A stretch of 33,787 bases of DNA, from assembly GCA_964514105.1 (NCBI GenBank), contig CAZEPJ010000050.1, positions 1 to 33,787 of the forward strand, read 5' to 3'. Both the position numbers and the translations under genes were made by a program. The stretch comes from CAZEPJ01 sp964514105 (GTDB lineage Bacteria > Desulfobacterota > Desulfocorpusculales > Desulfocorpusculum). Each line of letters starts with the position of its first letter. The first letter of the stretch is position 1. Below are positions 7,791 to 16,171 of the stretch, piece by piece. The notes beneath the pieces were generated by a model. It was not told the origin of the DNA and made no database searches. It saw only the letters and a list, made by a program, of their open reading frames with translations.

Positions 7791-8630
7791 ATGCGCATCG
7801 AGGAGCCCGAGATCCGCCGAGAGGAGATCCTCGTGCTGAGGGACCCCGATTTCAACCACCGCCATGTCTGCCTCGTCACCGGGGCGGGAAGCGGCATCGG
7901 CCGGGCCACCGCGCTGGCGGCCGCGGCCAACGGCCTGCTCGCAGTCGGACTGGACATCGATGATCGGGGGGGCGAGGAGACCCGGGAGATGGCCCAGGGG
8001 CTGGGCGGACAGATGGTCTTTCTCCGGACCGATCTGACGAGGGACCAGGAGGTGGGGTCCGCCGTGACCGAGGCCGCCCGGCATGGTGAGATCAAGTTCC
8101 TCGCCAATATCGCAGGGATCCAGCACATAGACTCCGTGGAGGACTTCCCCATGGAGAAGTACGACATCATGCAGGCGCTCATGCTGCGGGCCCCGTTCCT
8201 GCTCTCCAAGCTCGCCATCCCCCACATGCGGCGATCCCGGAGCGGCACCGGTGCCGTGGGCAACATGGCCTCCATCCACGCCCACATCTGCACCCTCAAC
8301 AAGCCGGTGTACAACATGGTGAAATTCGGCCTGCGCGGACTGACCCAGTCCATCGCCGCCGAAGGGGGAGGGCAGATCCGAGCCTTCTCCGTGAGCACGG
8401 GCTTTGTCCAGACGCCCCTGGCCCTCAAGCAGGTCCCCGATCAGGCCAGGCAGCGGGGGATCACCGAACAGGAGGTCGTCCGCGACGTGATGTTGGGCAA
8501 GTCCCGGGTCAAGGAGATGATGGCCCCCATCGATGTGGGGAACTTGTTCATCTTCGGCTTTTCCCGCTACTCCAAGTATCTGGTGGGCGGAGATCTCCTC
8601 TTCGACGGGGGGGTGGTGCTGACCTATTGA
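7791..8630 (+). CDS. Short-chain dehydrogenase/reductase, 3-hydroxybutyrate dehydrogenase-like
   Basis: ATG 7791 follows AAAGGAGATCTCCC. The 279-residue protein has a 27-residue N-terminal extension and then VTGAGSGIGRA, the TGxxxGxG cofactor site of classical SDRs. Asp55 after the second strand (GLDIDD) predicts NAD preference. Ser161 (NMASIHAH), Tyr174 and Lys178 (YNMVK) form the catalytic set with the normal 13-residue Ser-Tyr spacing. The usual NNAG motif is NIAG here. The segment TPLALKQVPDQARQRGITEQ strongly resembles bacterial D-3-hydroxybutyrate dehydrogenases. The C-terminus ends GGVVLTY rather than the HGGW-type ending of those enzymes, so the substrate is uncertain. It is followed by the exported hydrolase, about 150 bases downstream on the same strand. 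Confidence 0.88.
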   Translation: MRIEEPEIRREEILVLRDPDFNHRHVCLVTGAGSGIGRATALAAAANGLLAVGLDIDDRGGEETREMAQGLGGQMVFLRTDLTRDQEVGSAVTEAARHGEIKFLANIAGIQHIDSVEDFPMEKYDIMQALMLRAPFLLSKLAIPHMRRSRSGTGAVGNMASIHAHICTLNKPVYNMVKFGLRGLTQSIAAEGGGQIRAFSVSTGFVQTPLALKQVPDQARQRGITEQEVVRDVMLGKSRVKEMMAPIDVGNLFIFGFSRYSKYLVGGDLLFDGGVVLTY

Positions 8631-8778
8631 CGGCAGACCCTGCCCGCCCGGGGATGACTTCCAGGGCACGTTGACGCAGGAGGCCAAGACCGTTTGTCGG
8701 AAAGGGGGGATGCCCGATTCGGTCGGGTGCAGGCGGGTTTCAAGTGTCGTCCACAACCATCGAGAAGGGAGGTGCACC

Positions 8779-9969
8779 TTGAGGAGTCGGTCCAACCTGT
8801 GTCTCTTCATCATCGGCGTATCTCTGGCCCTGGCATCCCAGAGCATGGCCCTGGACGCCATCGTGGAGAAGAAGAGCTTCGAGCTCAAGGAATTCAGCCT
8901 GGTCAGCGGCAAGAAGCTATCCCCGGTCAAGATCGGATACGAGACCTACGGGACCCTCGCCCCTACCAAGGACAACGTCATCCTCATCTGCCACTTCTAT
9001 TCGGGCAACTCCCATGCTGCGGGCAAGTACAAGGCCGACGACCCGGCGCCGGGATACTGGGACGTCATCATCGGGCCGGGAAAGCCCTTTGACACGGACA
9101 AGTACTTCATCGTCAGTTCCGACACCCTCTGCAATATGAACCCCAAGCTCCCCACCGTGATCACCACTGGCCCGGCGTCCATTGACCCGGCTACGGGAAA
9201 ACCGTACGGCATGTCCTTTCCCCTGGTGACCATCCGGGACTTCGTGAACCTGCAATACGAGCTCCTCAAGTCGTTGGGTGTCAAGAAACTCAAGGCCGTC
9301 ACGGGTGCCTCCATGGGGGGGCTGCAGACCTTCGAATGGGCCGTGGCCTATCCCGATTTCGTGGAGCGGGCCATCCCGGTCATCGCCACCCCCAGGCTCC
9401 ATCCCTGGCTGGTGGGATGGGCCAAGCTGTGGGCCGATCCCATCAAGCTGGATCCCAAGTGGAACAAGGGGGATTACTACGGCAAGGACGAGCCCATGGA
9501 CGGCGTGACGTACGCGGCCATGCTCATCACCCTGAGCGCCCAGGGATTCGAGTGGGCGGAGAAGGCCTTCGGCCGCAAGTGGGCCGCGGAGGGCAAGAGC
9601 CCGTTCGATCACCTGGATAATGATTTCCTGGTGGAAGACGCCCTGTTCAAGGCCGGGGCCGGCCGGGCCAAGACCGCCGACGCCAATTCCATGATCTACC
9701 TGAACGAGGCCAACGCCCGTTTCGACATCGGAAACGGCTTTCCCTCCTTCGAGGATGCCGTCAAGACCATCCAGGCCAAGGTCCTGATGATCGCCGCGGA
9801 CAACGATGTCCTGTTCCCGCCCCAGCAGATCAAGGAGAACGCGGAGATCTTCAAGAAACTGGGGAAAAACGTGAGCTACCTGGAGCTCAAGACCCCCAAT
9901 GGCCATCTGGGGGGGCTCACGGGCATCACCCAGGCCTCGGAGGCCATCACCAAGTTCCTGCAGGAGTGA
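8779..9969 (+). CDS. Exported MetX-like alpha/beta-fold hydrolase
   Basis: I start at TTG 8779, preceded by GGGAGGT, because it puts a clean signal peptide at the N-terminus (MRSRSNLCLFIIGVSLALAS, then QSMA, cut near residue 24). An upstream frame start at 8671 would bury it. The 396-residue product follows the homoserine O-acetyltransferase fold: GYETYGTL, PGYWDVIIGPGKPFDTDKYF and the nucleophile elbow GASMGG with Ser178. Asp343 (AADNDV) and His376 (NGHLGG) complete the triad. Cytoplasmic MetX makes O-acetylhomoserine from acetyl-CoA, and a periplasmic location rules that reaction out for lack of acetyl-CoA. It is more likely an esterase or hydrolase, perhaps releasing the acid taken up by the downstream pathway. 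That link is inference. Confidence 0.85.
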   Translation: MRSRSNLCLFIIGVSLALASQSMALDAIVEKKSFELKEFSLVSGKKLSPVKIGYETYGTLAPTKDNVILICHFYSGNSHAAGKYKADDPAPGYWDVIIGPGKPFDTDKYFIVSSDTLCNMNPKLPTVITTGPASIDPATGKPYGMSFPLVTIRDFVNLQYELLKSLGVKKLKAVTGASMGGLQTFEWAVAYPDFVERAIPVIATPRLHPWLVGWAKLWADPIKLDPKWNKGDYYGKDEPMDGVTYAAMLITLSAQGFEWAEKAFGRKWAAEGKSPFDHLDNDFLVEDALFKAGAGRAKTADANSMIYLNEANARFDIGNGFPSFEDAVKTIQAKVLMIAADNDVLFPPQQIKENAEIFKKLGKNVSYLELKTPNGHLGGLTGITQASEAITKFLQE

Positions 9970-10036
9970 GGGCGAAGAGATACCCCGCCCCCCGTCTCAT
10001 CGTTCCCCGGGACCCCTCCCTCCCGCTCCACCATTC

Positions 10037-10136
10037 NNNNNNNNNNNNNNNNNNNNNNNNNNNNNNNNNNNNNNNNNNNNNNNNNNNNNNNNNNNNNNNN
10101 NNNNNNNNNNNNNNNNNNNNNNNNNNNNNNNNNNNN
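10037..10136. other. 100-N assembly gap between convergent genes
   Basis: Exactly 100 N. It hides the stop codon of the minus-strand dehydratase-like gene and any terminator shared with the plus-strand hydrolase gene. The 67 bases 9970-10036 left of it show no gene. Confidence 0.97.
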
Positions 10137-11572
10137 GCCTCTTTGACCAGGGCCTTCTCGTGCTCGAAGTCCGCCACCCGCTGGATCATGATCTTCTGGG
10201 CCATCACCGGCCCGGCCCCATGCCAGGTGGCCACCCCGTGCTGGCCCGCGCACCAGTGCTGGAGCAGCTTGTGGACCTTGAGGATGTTCTCCGTGGGCTC
10301 GTCCGACCCGAAGCTCAGGAACTCCTCCACGAAGGCCCGGGTCTCGGGGTTCTTCAGCTCCTTGAGGGAGGGCAGGGTGACCACGAGCCCCCCCCCGATG
10401 TCGCCCGCCAGGGCCATGACCCGCCAGAAGGCGTTGCAGATGTTGAGCTTGGACACGTTGCCCATTAGCTCATCGGGGAGAAAGACCCCGGAGCCGGGGG
10501 GCTCCTCCTGCCCCAGTTGGGCCGCAGCCAACCCGCAGGCCCGGCCCGTCTCGCGCAGGGTCACCATCTCCGTGAGCTGCTCGTTGATGTGGGTGGCCTT
10601 TTCCAGCCCCTTATACTCCTGGATGAGCTTGCAGGCCCCCACGATGAGGTTCATGAAACCCACCTTGCAGGTCCCCCCGCAGGTCATGCGGTGGGTTCTG
10701 GCGAATCGGGTGACGAACTTGCCCGAGTAGCGCACCTCCCCGCAGTGAAAGACCCGCTCCCAGGGGACGAAGACATCGTCGAAGACCACCATGGCGGTCT
10801 CCCGCTGGCCGAACAGGGGATTGCCCAACTCGTAGATGTCCTCCGTCTGCTCCCGTTCGGCCGAGTACGGGGAGTACTGGCAGATGTACGTGATCCCCGG
10901 GGCATCGGTGGGGACGGCGAAGGCCAGGGCGTAGTCCTCCTCCCCCGGCCCCTTGGCCGACTGAGGCAGGACCACCAGCTCATGGCTGGCGTACGCCCCG
11001 CTGATGTTGATCTTGGCACCGCGCACCACGATGCCGTCCGAGCGCTTCTCCACCGCCTTGAGGGAGAGGTACGGGTCGGGCCACTCCAGGGTCCGCTTCT
11101 TCCTGTCCCCCCGCGGCTCTGTGAGGGCGCCCGCCACCGAGAGGTCCTCCCGCTGGACCTTCCTCAAGTAGTCCAGAAACCGTTGGTTGTAGTCCGTCCC
11201 CAGGTCCCGGTCCATCTCCCAGCAGGTGCTGGCCAGGGCGTGAAAGGCGTCGTACCCCACGCAGCGGTAGATGCACGTCCCCAGATGCTCGGAGGTGAAG
11301 GTCCCGGCCTTGGCCTTGGCCACCAGGTCCTCGATGCTCCCGCTCACATGGGTGTAGCGGTTGATGGGCTCGCCGATGAGCGGGGAGACGACGCTCATCA
11401 CCTCCGCGTACCGGGGGTCCAGGGCCCAGGCGTACGTCGCCTTGTTGGCCTCGACCACCGTGCGGGTCACCGGGTGGGTGAGGATGTCCTCCACCCGTTT
11501 GCCGTCCATGTAGACCTTGGGCCGGCGGGACTTCAGGCCCTCCTCGAACACCTCGGGTGTCATCAAGGCCAT
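10137..11572 (-). CDS. 4-hydroxybutyryl-CoA dehydratase family protein (copy 1), 3' end lost in gap
   Basis: ATG 11572 follows CAGGAGG. The 478 visible residues match the 4-hydroxybutyryl-CoA dehydratase/vinylacetyl-CoA isomerase family, which is often mislabelled 4-hydroxyphenylacetate 3-monooxygenase. Members carry FAD and a [4Fe-4S] cluster and remove water from an unactivated position by a ketyl-radical route. Cys100 and Cys104 in GTCIYRCVGYDA match the first ligand pair. HRMTCGGTCKVG provides His294, Cys302 and the following Lys303, with one residue more between His and Cys than in the clostridial enzyme and an added Cys298. The protein ends at ALVKE next to the gap. From family length only about 5-15 residues are missing. 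It is the last gene of the GntR-headed run, 63 bases after the ligase. Confidence 0.87.
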
Positions 11573-11635
11573 GACCGCACCTCCTGGGAAATGGGCCGCG
11601 CAGACGGCGAGTCCGCCGGCATGACGGCGCAGGGG

Positions 11636-13045
11636 TCACTTCTCCTTGAACAGGTCTCTCCGGTCGACGACCCGGCGGGCCTTGAACTGGGTCCGCTCCA
11701 GGGTCCCGGGGGCCGCCAGCTCGATGGTGGGTCGCAGGCCGATCTTGGTCTTGATCCGGAGCTCCATCTCCCGGCGGAACCTGGGGAGAGCCTCGGGGTC
11801 GGCCTGGGCCGCCCGCGCGATCTCCGCGTTGTACTCGGCCTGCACCGTGATGTCGTCCATGGCGCGCTCCCGGGTGACGATGATGCGGAACTCCCCGCCG
11901 AACCCGTCCATGGCCCGAAGGACCTCCTCGATGGCGCTAGGATAGACGTTTTCGCCCCGGATGACCAGCATGTCGTCCACCCGCCCGTAGATGCCCCGGG
12001 GCAGCCTCGGATAGGTCCGGCCGCACGGGCACGGCTCGTCGGTCCAGAGGGACAGGTCGCCCGACCAGAACCGGATCATGGGCTGGGAGGTGCGCTCCAG
12101 ATGCGTGTACACCGGGACGCCCTCGGCGCCGTACGGGACCGGCCGATGGGTCTTGGGGTCCACCAGCTCCGTGTACACCATGTCGTTCCACAGGTGCATG
12201 CCCTGGCGAAAAGCGCACTCCCCGTTGGCCATCCAGGGGGTCATCTCGGCCGTTGAGCCCATGTCGATGCAGAGGCATCCGTAAGTCTCCTCGATGAGCC
12301 GCTTGGTGGACGGGATCCCCGCCCCGGGCTCCCCGGAGAAGAACATGATGCGGAAGGCGAAGTCGCGCCCGGGATCGAACCCGTTGTCCCGGGCCGTCTC
12401 GGCCATGTACAGGGCGTAGGATGGGGTGCCATAGAAGGCCGTGGGCCGGATCTCCTTCATCCAGTTGAGGGCCATGAGGGTCTGGCCCGGGACCCCGGCG
12501 CCGAACGGGAAGCAGCGGGCCCGCAGCCGCTCGCCCCCCACCAGCGTGCCCCAGGAGCCCATGTACAGGCTGAAGAAGGAGCCGATGAAGATGACGTCCG
12601 AGGGGCGAAGCCCCGCCCCCCACATGATCCGGGCGTGGTTGTTGCCGATGCGGCGCCAGTCGTCGCGCCCGATGGCGAATGCCGTGGGCCGCCCCGTGGT
12701 CCCGGAGGTGCCGTGGATCCGGGCCACCTCGCCCGGGGAGATGCACAGATAGCTCCCGAAGGGGGGGTTTTCGGCCTGGTCCCTTCGGAGCTCCTCCTTG
12801 GTCAGAAACGGGACCTGCTGGTAGTCCTCCAGGCTCCGGATGCGCTCGGGCTTCACCCCCGCCTCGTCCCATTTTCTTCTGTACAGTGGCGATCGCTCGT
12901 AGGCCCAGGCCATCTGGGCGCGGAGCTTTTCCACGATGAGCCCCTCGCGCGCCCTGGGCTCCATGGTCTCCAAGTCCCGAAACCAGTACGGGTCTTCCCC
13001 GTGGGGCAGGTACTCTTCGTCGTACACGGGCGGCCACTGAATCAT
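11636..13045 (-). CDS. PaaK-type (phenylacetate-CoA ligase family) AMP-forming acyl-CoA ligase
   Basis: ATG 13045 follows GAGGAGGAG. The 469-residue product has the length and layout of the phenylacetate-CoA ligase family, which activates free acids to CoA thioesters with ATP giving AMP and pyrophosphate. The opening MAWAYERSPLYRRKWDEAG is typical. The ATP-loop is HGTSGTTGRPTAFA (from about residue 110). Later come MGSTAEMTPW and the hinge and C-terminal lid: GRVDDMLVIRGENVYPSAIE. The pair CPCGRTYPRLPRGIYGR carries the conserved CxCG. Substrates in this family range from phenylacetate to other aryl and short acyl acids, so the substrate cannot be read from sequence. It sits 28 bases after the transporter gene and before the dehydratase-like gene, so it probably activates the acid on which the mutase or dehydratase acts. 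Confidence 0.9.
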   Translation of the reverse strand: MIQWPPVYDEEYLPHGEDPYWFRDLETMEPRAREGLIVEKLRAQMAWAYERSPLYRRKWDEAGVKPERIRSLEDYQQVPFLTKEELRRDQAENPPFGSYLCISPGEVARIHGTSGTTGRPTAFAIGRDDWRRIGNNHARIMWGAGLRPSDVIFIGSFFSLYMGSWGTLVGGERLRARCFPFGAGVPGQTLMALNWMKEIRPTAFYGTPSYALYMAETARDNGFDPGRDFAFRIMFFSGEPGAGIPSTKRLIEETYGCLCIDMGSTAEMTPWMANGECAFRQGMHLWNDMVYTELVDPKTHRPVPYGAEGVPVYTHLERTSQPMIRFWSGDLSLWTDEPCPCGRTYPRLPRGIYGRVDDMLVIRGENVYPSAIEEVLRAMDGFGGEFRIIVTRERAMDDITVQAEYNAEIARAAQADPEALPRFRREMELRIKTKIGLRPTIELAAPGTLERTQFKARRVVDRRDLFKEK

Positions 13046-13073
13046 GGCATCTCCTCCTCATGAGCTTGGAACG

Positions 13074-13961
13074 TCATCCCCGGAGCACCCGGTGGACGCC
13101 CCACAGGATCAGGGCACCGCCCAGGAGCTGCTGGGGAAAGAGCCGCTCCCCCAACGCCAGGTGGTTGAAGATCACGGCCCAGACCGGGACGAGGAACTGG
13201 TAGACCAGGGTTCGGGTGACCCCGATGCGCCCGAGGCCTTCGTACCAGAATACGTGCCCCAGGGCACCGGAGATTACCACGGCGTAGAGCAGGCCCCCCC
13301 AGGCGGCGCCCGGCACCCCGCCCCAGGCCGTGCCCCCCCCCGCGAGCCCGGCCCCGACCCATAGCACCAGGGAGCCCACCACCATGCACTGGCCCGTGAG
13401 GCGCAGCGGGGAGTACGCGGCCAGCAGGGGCCTGGCCCAGGCCGAGAAGAATACGGGAAAGCAGATGCATCCCGCCAGCGTCACCAGGTCCCCCGGGAGC
13501 GTCCCCAGGGACAGCTGGAGTCGGGCGTCGGGCCTCAGCACCACCAGCACCGCCCCTCCCAGGGCCAGGGCCATGCCCGCGGCCTCCCGCCAGGCCAGGG
13601 CCTCCCCCTTGAACAGGGCCATGTAAAGGGCCCCGAATATGGGCTGGGTGGCGAAAAGCAGGGCCGAGTTGGTGGCGTACGTCCAGTGGAGCCCCAGGGA
13701 CCAGAGCATCTGGTACCCGCCCACGCCCAGGGCCCCCACCGCAGCCACCCGGGGCCAGTGCCGGCGTGCGATGCGAACGTCCCCCTCCCGCCAGAGGGTC
13801 ACGCCCAGGAGGAGGGCGCTGCACGCGGTGAACCGCAACGCCGAGAAGACCAGGGGATGCAGGTCCTCGAGGGCCGTCTTGACAATGCCGAAATTGGCCC
13901 CCCAGGCCAGCACCACCGCCCCCAGGAAGAGGTGGGCGGCCCGATCCGTCCCAGCGTTCAA
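13074..13961 (-). CDS. EamA/DMT-family membrane transporter
   Basis: The 295-residue hydrophobic protein has about ten membrane segments in two EamA halves. The first contains LGAVVLAWGANFGIVKTALE and the second GDLVTLAGCICFPVFFSAW. The C-terminus YQFLVPVWAVIFNHLALGE is the well-kept end of the second half. I chose TTG 13961, with GAGGAGGGGGCGGGGCA before it and 16 bases after the stop of the B12-binding gene. A longer frame from 14033 would overlap that gene by 56 bases. DMT transporters mostly export or import small metabolites. Its place inside the operon suggests movement of the pathway substrate or of an overflow product. Confidence 0.87.
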   Translation of the reverse strand: MNAGTDRAAHLFLGAVVLAWGANFGIVKTALEDLHPLVFSALRFTACSALLLGVTLWREGDVRIARRHWPRVAAVGALGVGGYQMLWSLGLHWTYATNSALLFATQPIFGALYMALFKGEALAWREAAGMALALGGAVLVVLRPDARLQLSLGTLPGDLVTLAGCICFPVFFSAWARPLLAAYSPLRLTGQCMVVGSLVLWVGAGLAGGGTAWGGVPGAAWGGLLYAVVISGALGHVFWYEGLGRIGVTRTLVYQFLVPVWAVIFNHLALGERLFPQQLLGGALILWGVHRVLRG

Positions 13962-13977
13962 ATGCCCCGCCCCCTCC

Positions 13978-14385
13978 TCACGCCCACCTCCCGCCGCGCA
14001 CCCGACCTTCAATGAAATCCACGATGCGTTCAATGGGGGTGTCCGGGCCGAACACCTCGGCGACCCCCTGGGCCTTGAGGCCGGGGATGTCGTCCTGGGG
14101 GATCACCCCGCCCATGACCACCAGCACGTCCTCCAACCCCTTCTCCCGCAGGAGCCGCACCACCTTGGGGCCCAGGGTCATGTGGTTGCCCGACAGGGTG
14201 CTCAACCCCACCACATCCGGGGATTCCTGCAGCGCCGCCGCCGCGATGGCCTCGGGGAACTGATTGCCCAGGTACACCACCTCCATCCCCGCGTCGCGAA
14301 GCAGCCGGGAGATGGCCACCACCCCCCGCCAGTGGATATCCAGCCCCAGTTTGGCCAGAAGCACCTTGATGGGTCTCGCTCTCAT
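13978..14385 (-). CDS. B12-binding small subunit of an acyl-CoA mutase
   Basis: ATG 14385 follows AAGGAGG. At 135 residues it is the usual size of stand-alone cobalamin-binding subunits such as IcmB or HcmB. IKVLLAKLGLDIHWRGVVAI contains DIHWRG, the DxHxxG motif whose His replaces dimethylbenzimidazole as lower cobalt ligand. VGLSTLSG and VMGGVIP are the remaining SxL and GG elements of the nucleotide-tail pocket. It follows the catalytic subunit by 97 bases on the same strand, so the two should form the active enzyme. An adenosylcobalamin chaperone GTPase (MeaB type) is not in the window. Confidence 0.93.
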   Translation of the reverse strand: MRARPIKVLLAKLGLDIHWRGVVAISRLLRDAGMEVVYLGNQFPEAIAAAALQESPDVVGLSTLSGNHMTLGPKVVRLLREKGLEDVLVVMGGVIPQDDIPGLKAQGVAEVFGPDTPIERIVDFIEGRVRGGRWA

Positions 14386-14482
14386 GCTGCGACAACGCCT
14401 CCTTCCATGCCCGGCGGGCGCCGACCCGGGGGCTCGACCCGGCCCCCGCCTGGGCCCTGGGTGGGTACAGGGTCCTCGTCCC

Positions 14483-16171
14483 TCATCGCAGGGGGAACTG
14501 CCAGAGGCCGAACTCCTCCCGGAAGACCGACTGCACCTCCCCCAGGGTGGCCCGGGCCCGCACCGCCTCCTTGACCGGGGGCATGAGGTTCTCCCCCCTG
14601 CCACAGGCTTGCCGGACGCGGTCCATGGCCTGCCTCCAGCGTTGGGGGTCCCGCTGCGCCCGAAGGGCGCGGAGCTTCTCCCGCTGGCGCCCCTCGGTCT
14701 CGGGGTACCGGAAGACCTCCAGGGGGATCCCCTCCCTGCTTCCCGGCTGGTAATTCACGCCCACCACCGGGAACGTGCCCGCCTCAATGGCCCGCTGCTG
14801 CTGGTACGCGAAATCGGCAATGAGCCGGTGGAGCCAGCCCGTCTCCACGGCCCGGATGATCCCCCCCATCCCCTGCACCCGGTCCACGAACTCCAGGATC
14901 CGGCGCTCCACCTCGTTGGTGAGAAACTCCACAAAATAGGAACCCGCCAGCGGGTCCACCACCCGGGTCACCCCGGTTTCGGTCTGAAGGATCTGCTGGG
15001 TGCGAAGCGAGATGAGGGCCGAGGCCTCGGTGGGGGCGGAGAAGGCCTCGTCGTACGAGTCCACGTGCAGCGACTGGGCCCCGCCCAGGACCGCGGCCAA
15101 GCCCTGGAGCGCCGAGCGGGCGATGTTGTTCAACGGCTCGATAGAGGGCAGGGTGATCCCCGCGGTCTGCACGTGAAAGCGCATGAGCAAGGAGCGGGGG
15201 GAGCGGGCCTCCAGCCGCTCCGAGACCAGCCGGTACCAGACCCGCCGGGAGGCTCGACATTTGGCAATCTCCTCGAAGAAGTCGTTGTGCAGGTCCCAAA
15301 AGAAGGAGAAACGCTGGATGAAGCCGTCCACGGGGTTCCCGCGCCGCACCAGCTCCTGTGCCGTCTCCAGGGCGTTGGCCACGGCCACGCCCACCTCGGT
15401 GGGGGCGTCGGTCCCGGCCTCCCGTAGGTTGTACCCGTTGAAGCTCACGGGGTTCCACCGGGGGAGCACGGCGGCGGCGTGTTCGATGGCGTCGCACTGG
15501 AGGCGGAAGGAATGGCCCGGCGGGAGGATCTCCGGGGCGCTTCCGATGGCCGTCTCCATGAGAAAGTCGTTCTGGGTGGTCCCGGCCAGCCTCTCGAATG
15601 GGATCCCACGCTCCTCGGCCATGACCATGTACATGGCCAGGAGGACCACGGTGGTGCTGGGCAGATGGGTCACCAGGGAGACGCTCACCCGGTCGATGGG
15701 GAGGTCCCGAAACAGGGCGTGGACGTCCTCCACCGAGTCCAGCGCCACCCCGCACTGCCCCACGTTGCCCTCGGCCTGGGGGGCGTCGGAGTCGTACCCC
15801 CGGATGGTGGGAAGGTCCAGGACGATGTTGAGGCCGGTCCCTCCCTTGTCCAGGAAGAACCGGAGCCGCTGGTTGCAGTCCTCGGGAGAGCCGAACCCGG
15901 CGATCTGGCGGATGGTGAAGGGACGGCCCCGGTACATGTTGGGGTACACCCCTCGCGTGAAGGGGGGCGCGCCCGAGAAGCCCAGGTCCCGGCAGTAGTC
16001 CAGGTCGGCCACGTCCTCGGGGGTGTAGAGCATCTTGACGGGGATGCCGGAATAGGTACAGATGTCGCCCTCCAGGGCATCCTCGGACTTGAGGCACTCC
16101 CGGATCCATTGCTGCCTCGCCCGGCGGACCTCCTCTAGGCGCTCGGGGTCAAACAGGCCTTTCCGCTCCAT
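14483..16171 (-). CDS. Methylmalonyl-CoA-mutase-like catalytic subunit with an atypical active site
   Basis: ATG 16171 follows AAGGAG and overlaps the regulator gene by 23 bases. The 562 residues form the substrate-binding barrel of adenosylcobalamin-dependent acyl-CoA mutases, with B12 bound by the next gene. Conserved parts include FTRGVYPNMYRGRPF, RGYDSD, GTTQND (Gln200), RFSFFWDLHNDFFEE, MRFHVQTAG and LGGAQSLHVDSYDEA. The specificity positions differ from characterised enzymes. RQIAGFG has Ile90, as in 2-hydroxyisobutyryl-CoA mutase, where methylmalonyl-CoA mutase has Tyr and isobutyryl-CoA mutase Phe. Position 117 is Val, not the Asp of the hydroxyisobutyryl enzyme. The Arg or Gln after the Gln200 region is Gly210. 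The GYH catalytic His is Asn248 (GYNLREAG). The fold assignment is firm and the substrate is unknown. A (1-methylalkyl)succinyl-CoA mutase is one alternative. Confidence 0.92.
   Translation of the reverse strand: MERKGLFDPERLEEVRRARQQWIRECLKSEDALEGDICTYSGIPVKMLYTPEDVADLDYCRDLGFSGAPPFTRGVYPNMYRGRPFTIRQIAGFGSPEDCNQRLRFFLDKGGTGLNIVLDLPTIRGYDSDAPQAEGNVGQCGVALDSVEDVHALFRDLPIDRVSVSLVTHLPSTTVVLLAMYMVMAEERGIPFERLAGTTQNDFLMETAIGSAPEILPPGHSFRLQCDAIEHAAAVLPRWNPVSFNGYNLREAGTDAPTEVGVAVANALETAQELVRRGNPVDGFIQRFSFFWDLHNDFFEEIAKCRASRRVWYRLVSERLEARSPRSLLMRFHVQTAGITLPSIEPLNNIARSALQGLAAVLGGAQSLHVDSYDEAFSAPTEASALISLRTQQILQTETGVTRVVDPLAGSYFVEFLTNEVERRILEFVDRVQGMGGIIRAVETGWLHRLIADFAYQQQRAIEAGTFPVVGVNYQPGSREGIPLEVFRYPETEGRQREKLRALRAQRDPQRWRQAMDRVRQACGRGENLMPPVKEAVRARATLGEVQSVFREEFGLWQFPLR

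Noticed and set aside
7503..8930. Minus-strand open frame of 475 codons
   Set aside because: Antisense to the SDR gene, whose catalytic motifs and ribosome site are clear.
8779..9969. Annotation as homoserine O-acetyltransferase (metX)
   Set aside because: The signal peptide implies export, where acetyl-CoA is absent, and no methionine genes are nearby.
9947..10136. Continuation of the dehydratase-like frame through the N run to 9947
   Set aside because: The frame through 100 N is artificial, and beyond it the sequence is antisense to the hydrolase gene. The true stop is inside the gap.
10137..11572. Annotation as 4-hydroxyphenylacetate 3-monooxygenase
   Set aside because: The Cys-x3-Cys and His/Cys cluster ligands and CoA-pathway neighbours fit the dehydratase branch of that superfamily instead.
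10517..12256. Plus-strand open frame of 579 codons
   Set aside because: Antisense to the dehydratase-like and PaaK-type genes. No family motif and no ribosome site.
14386..14604. N-terminal extension of the B12-binding protein to 14604
   Set aside because: The added 73 residues are Arg, Gly and Pro rich, overlap the mutase gene, and lie before a good ribosome site at 14385.
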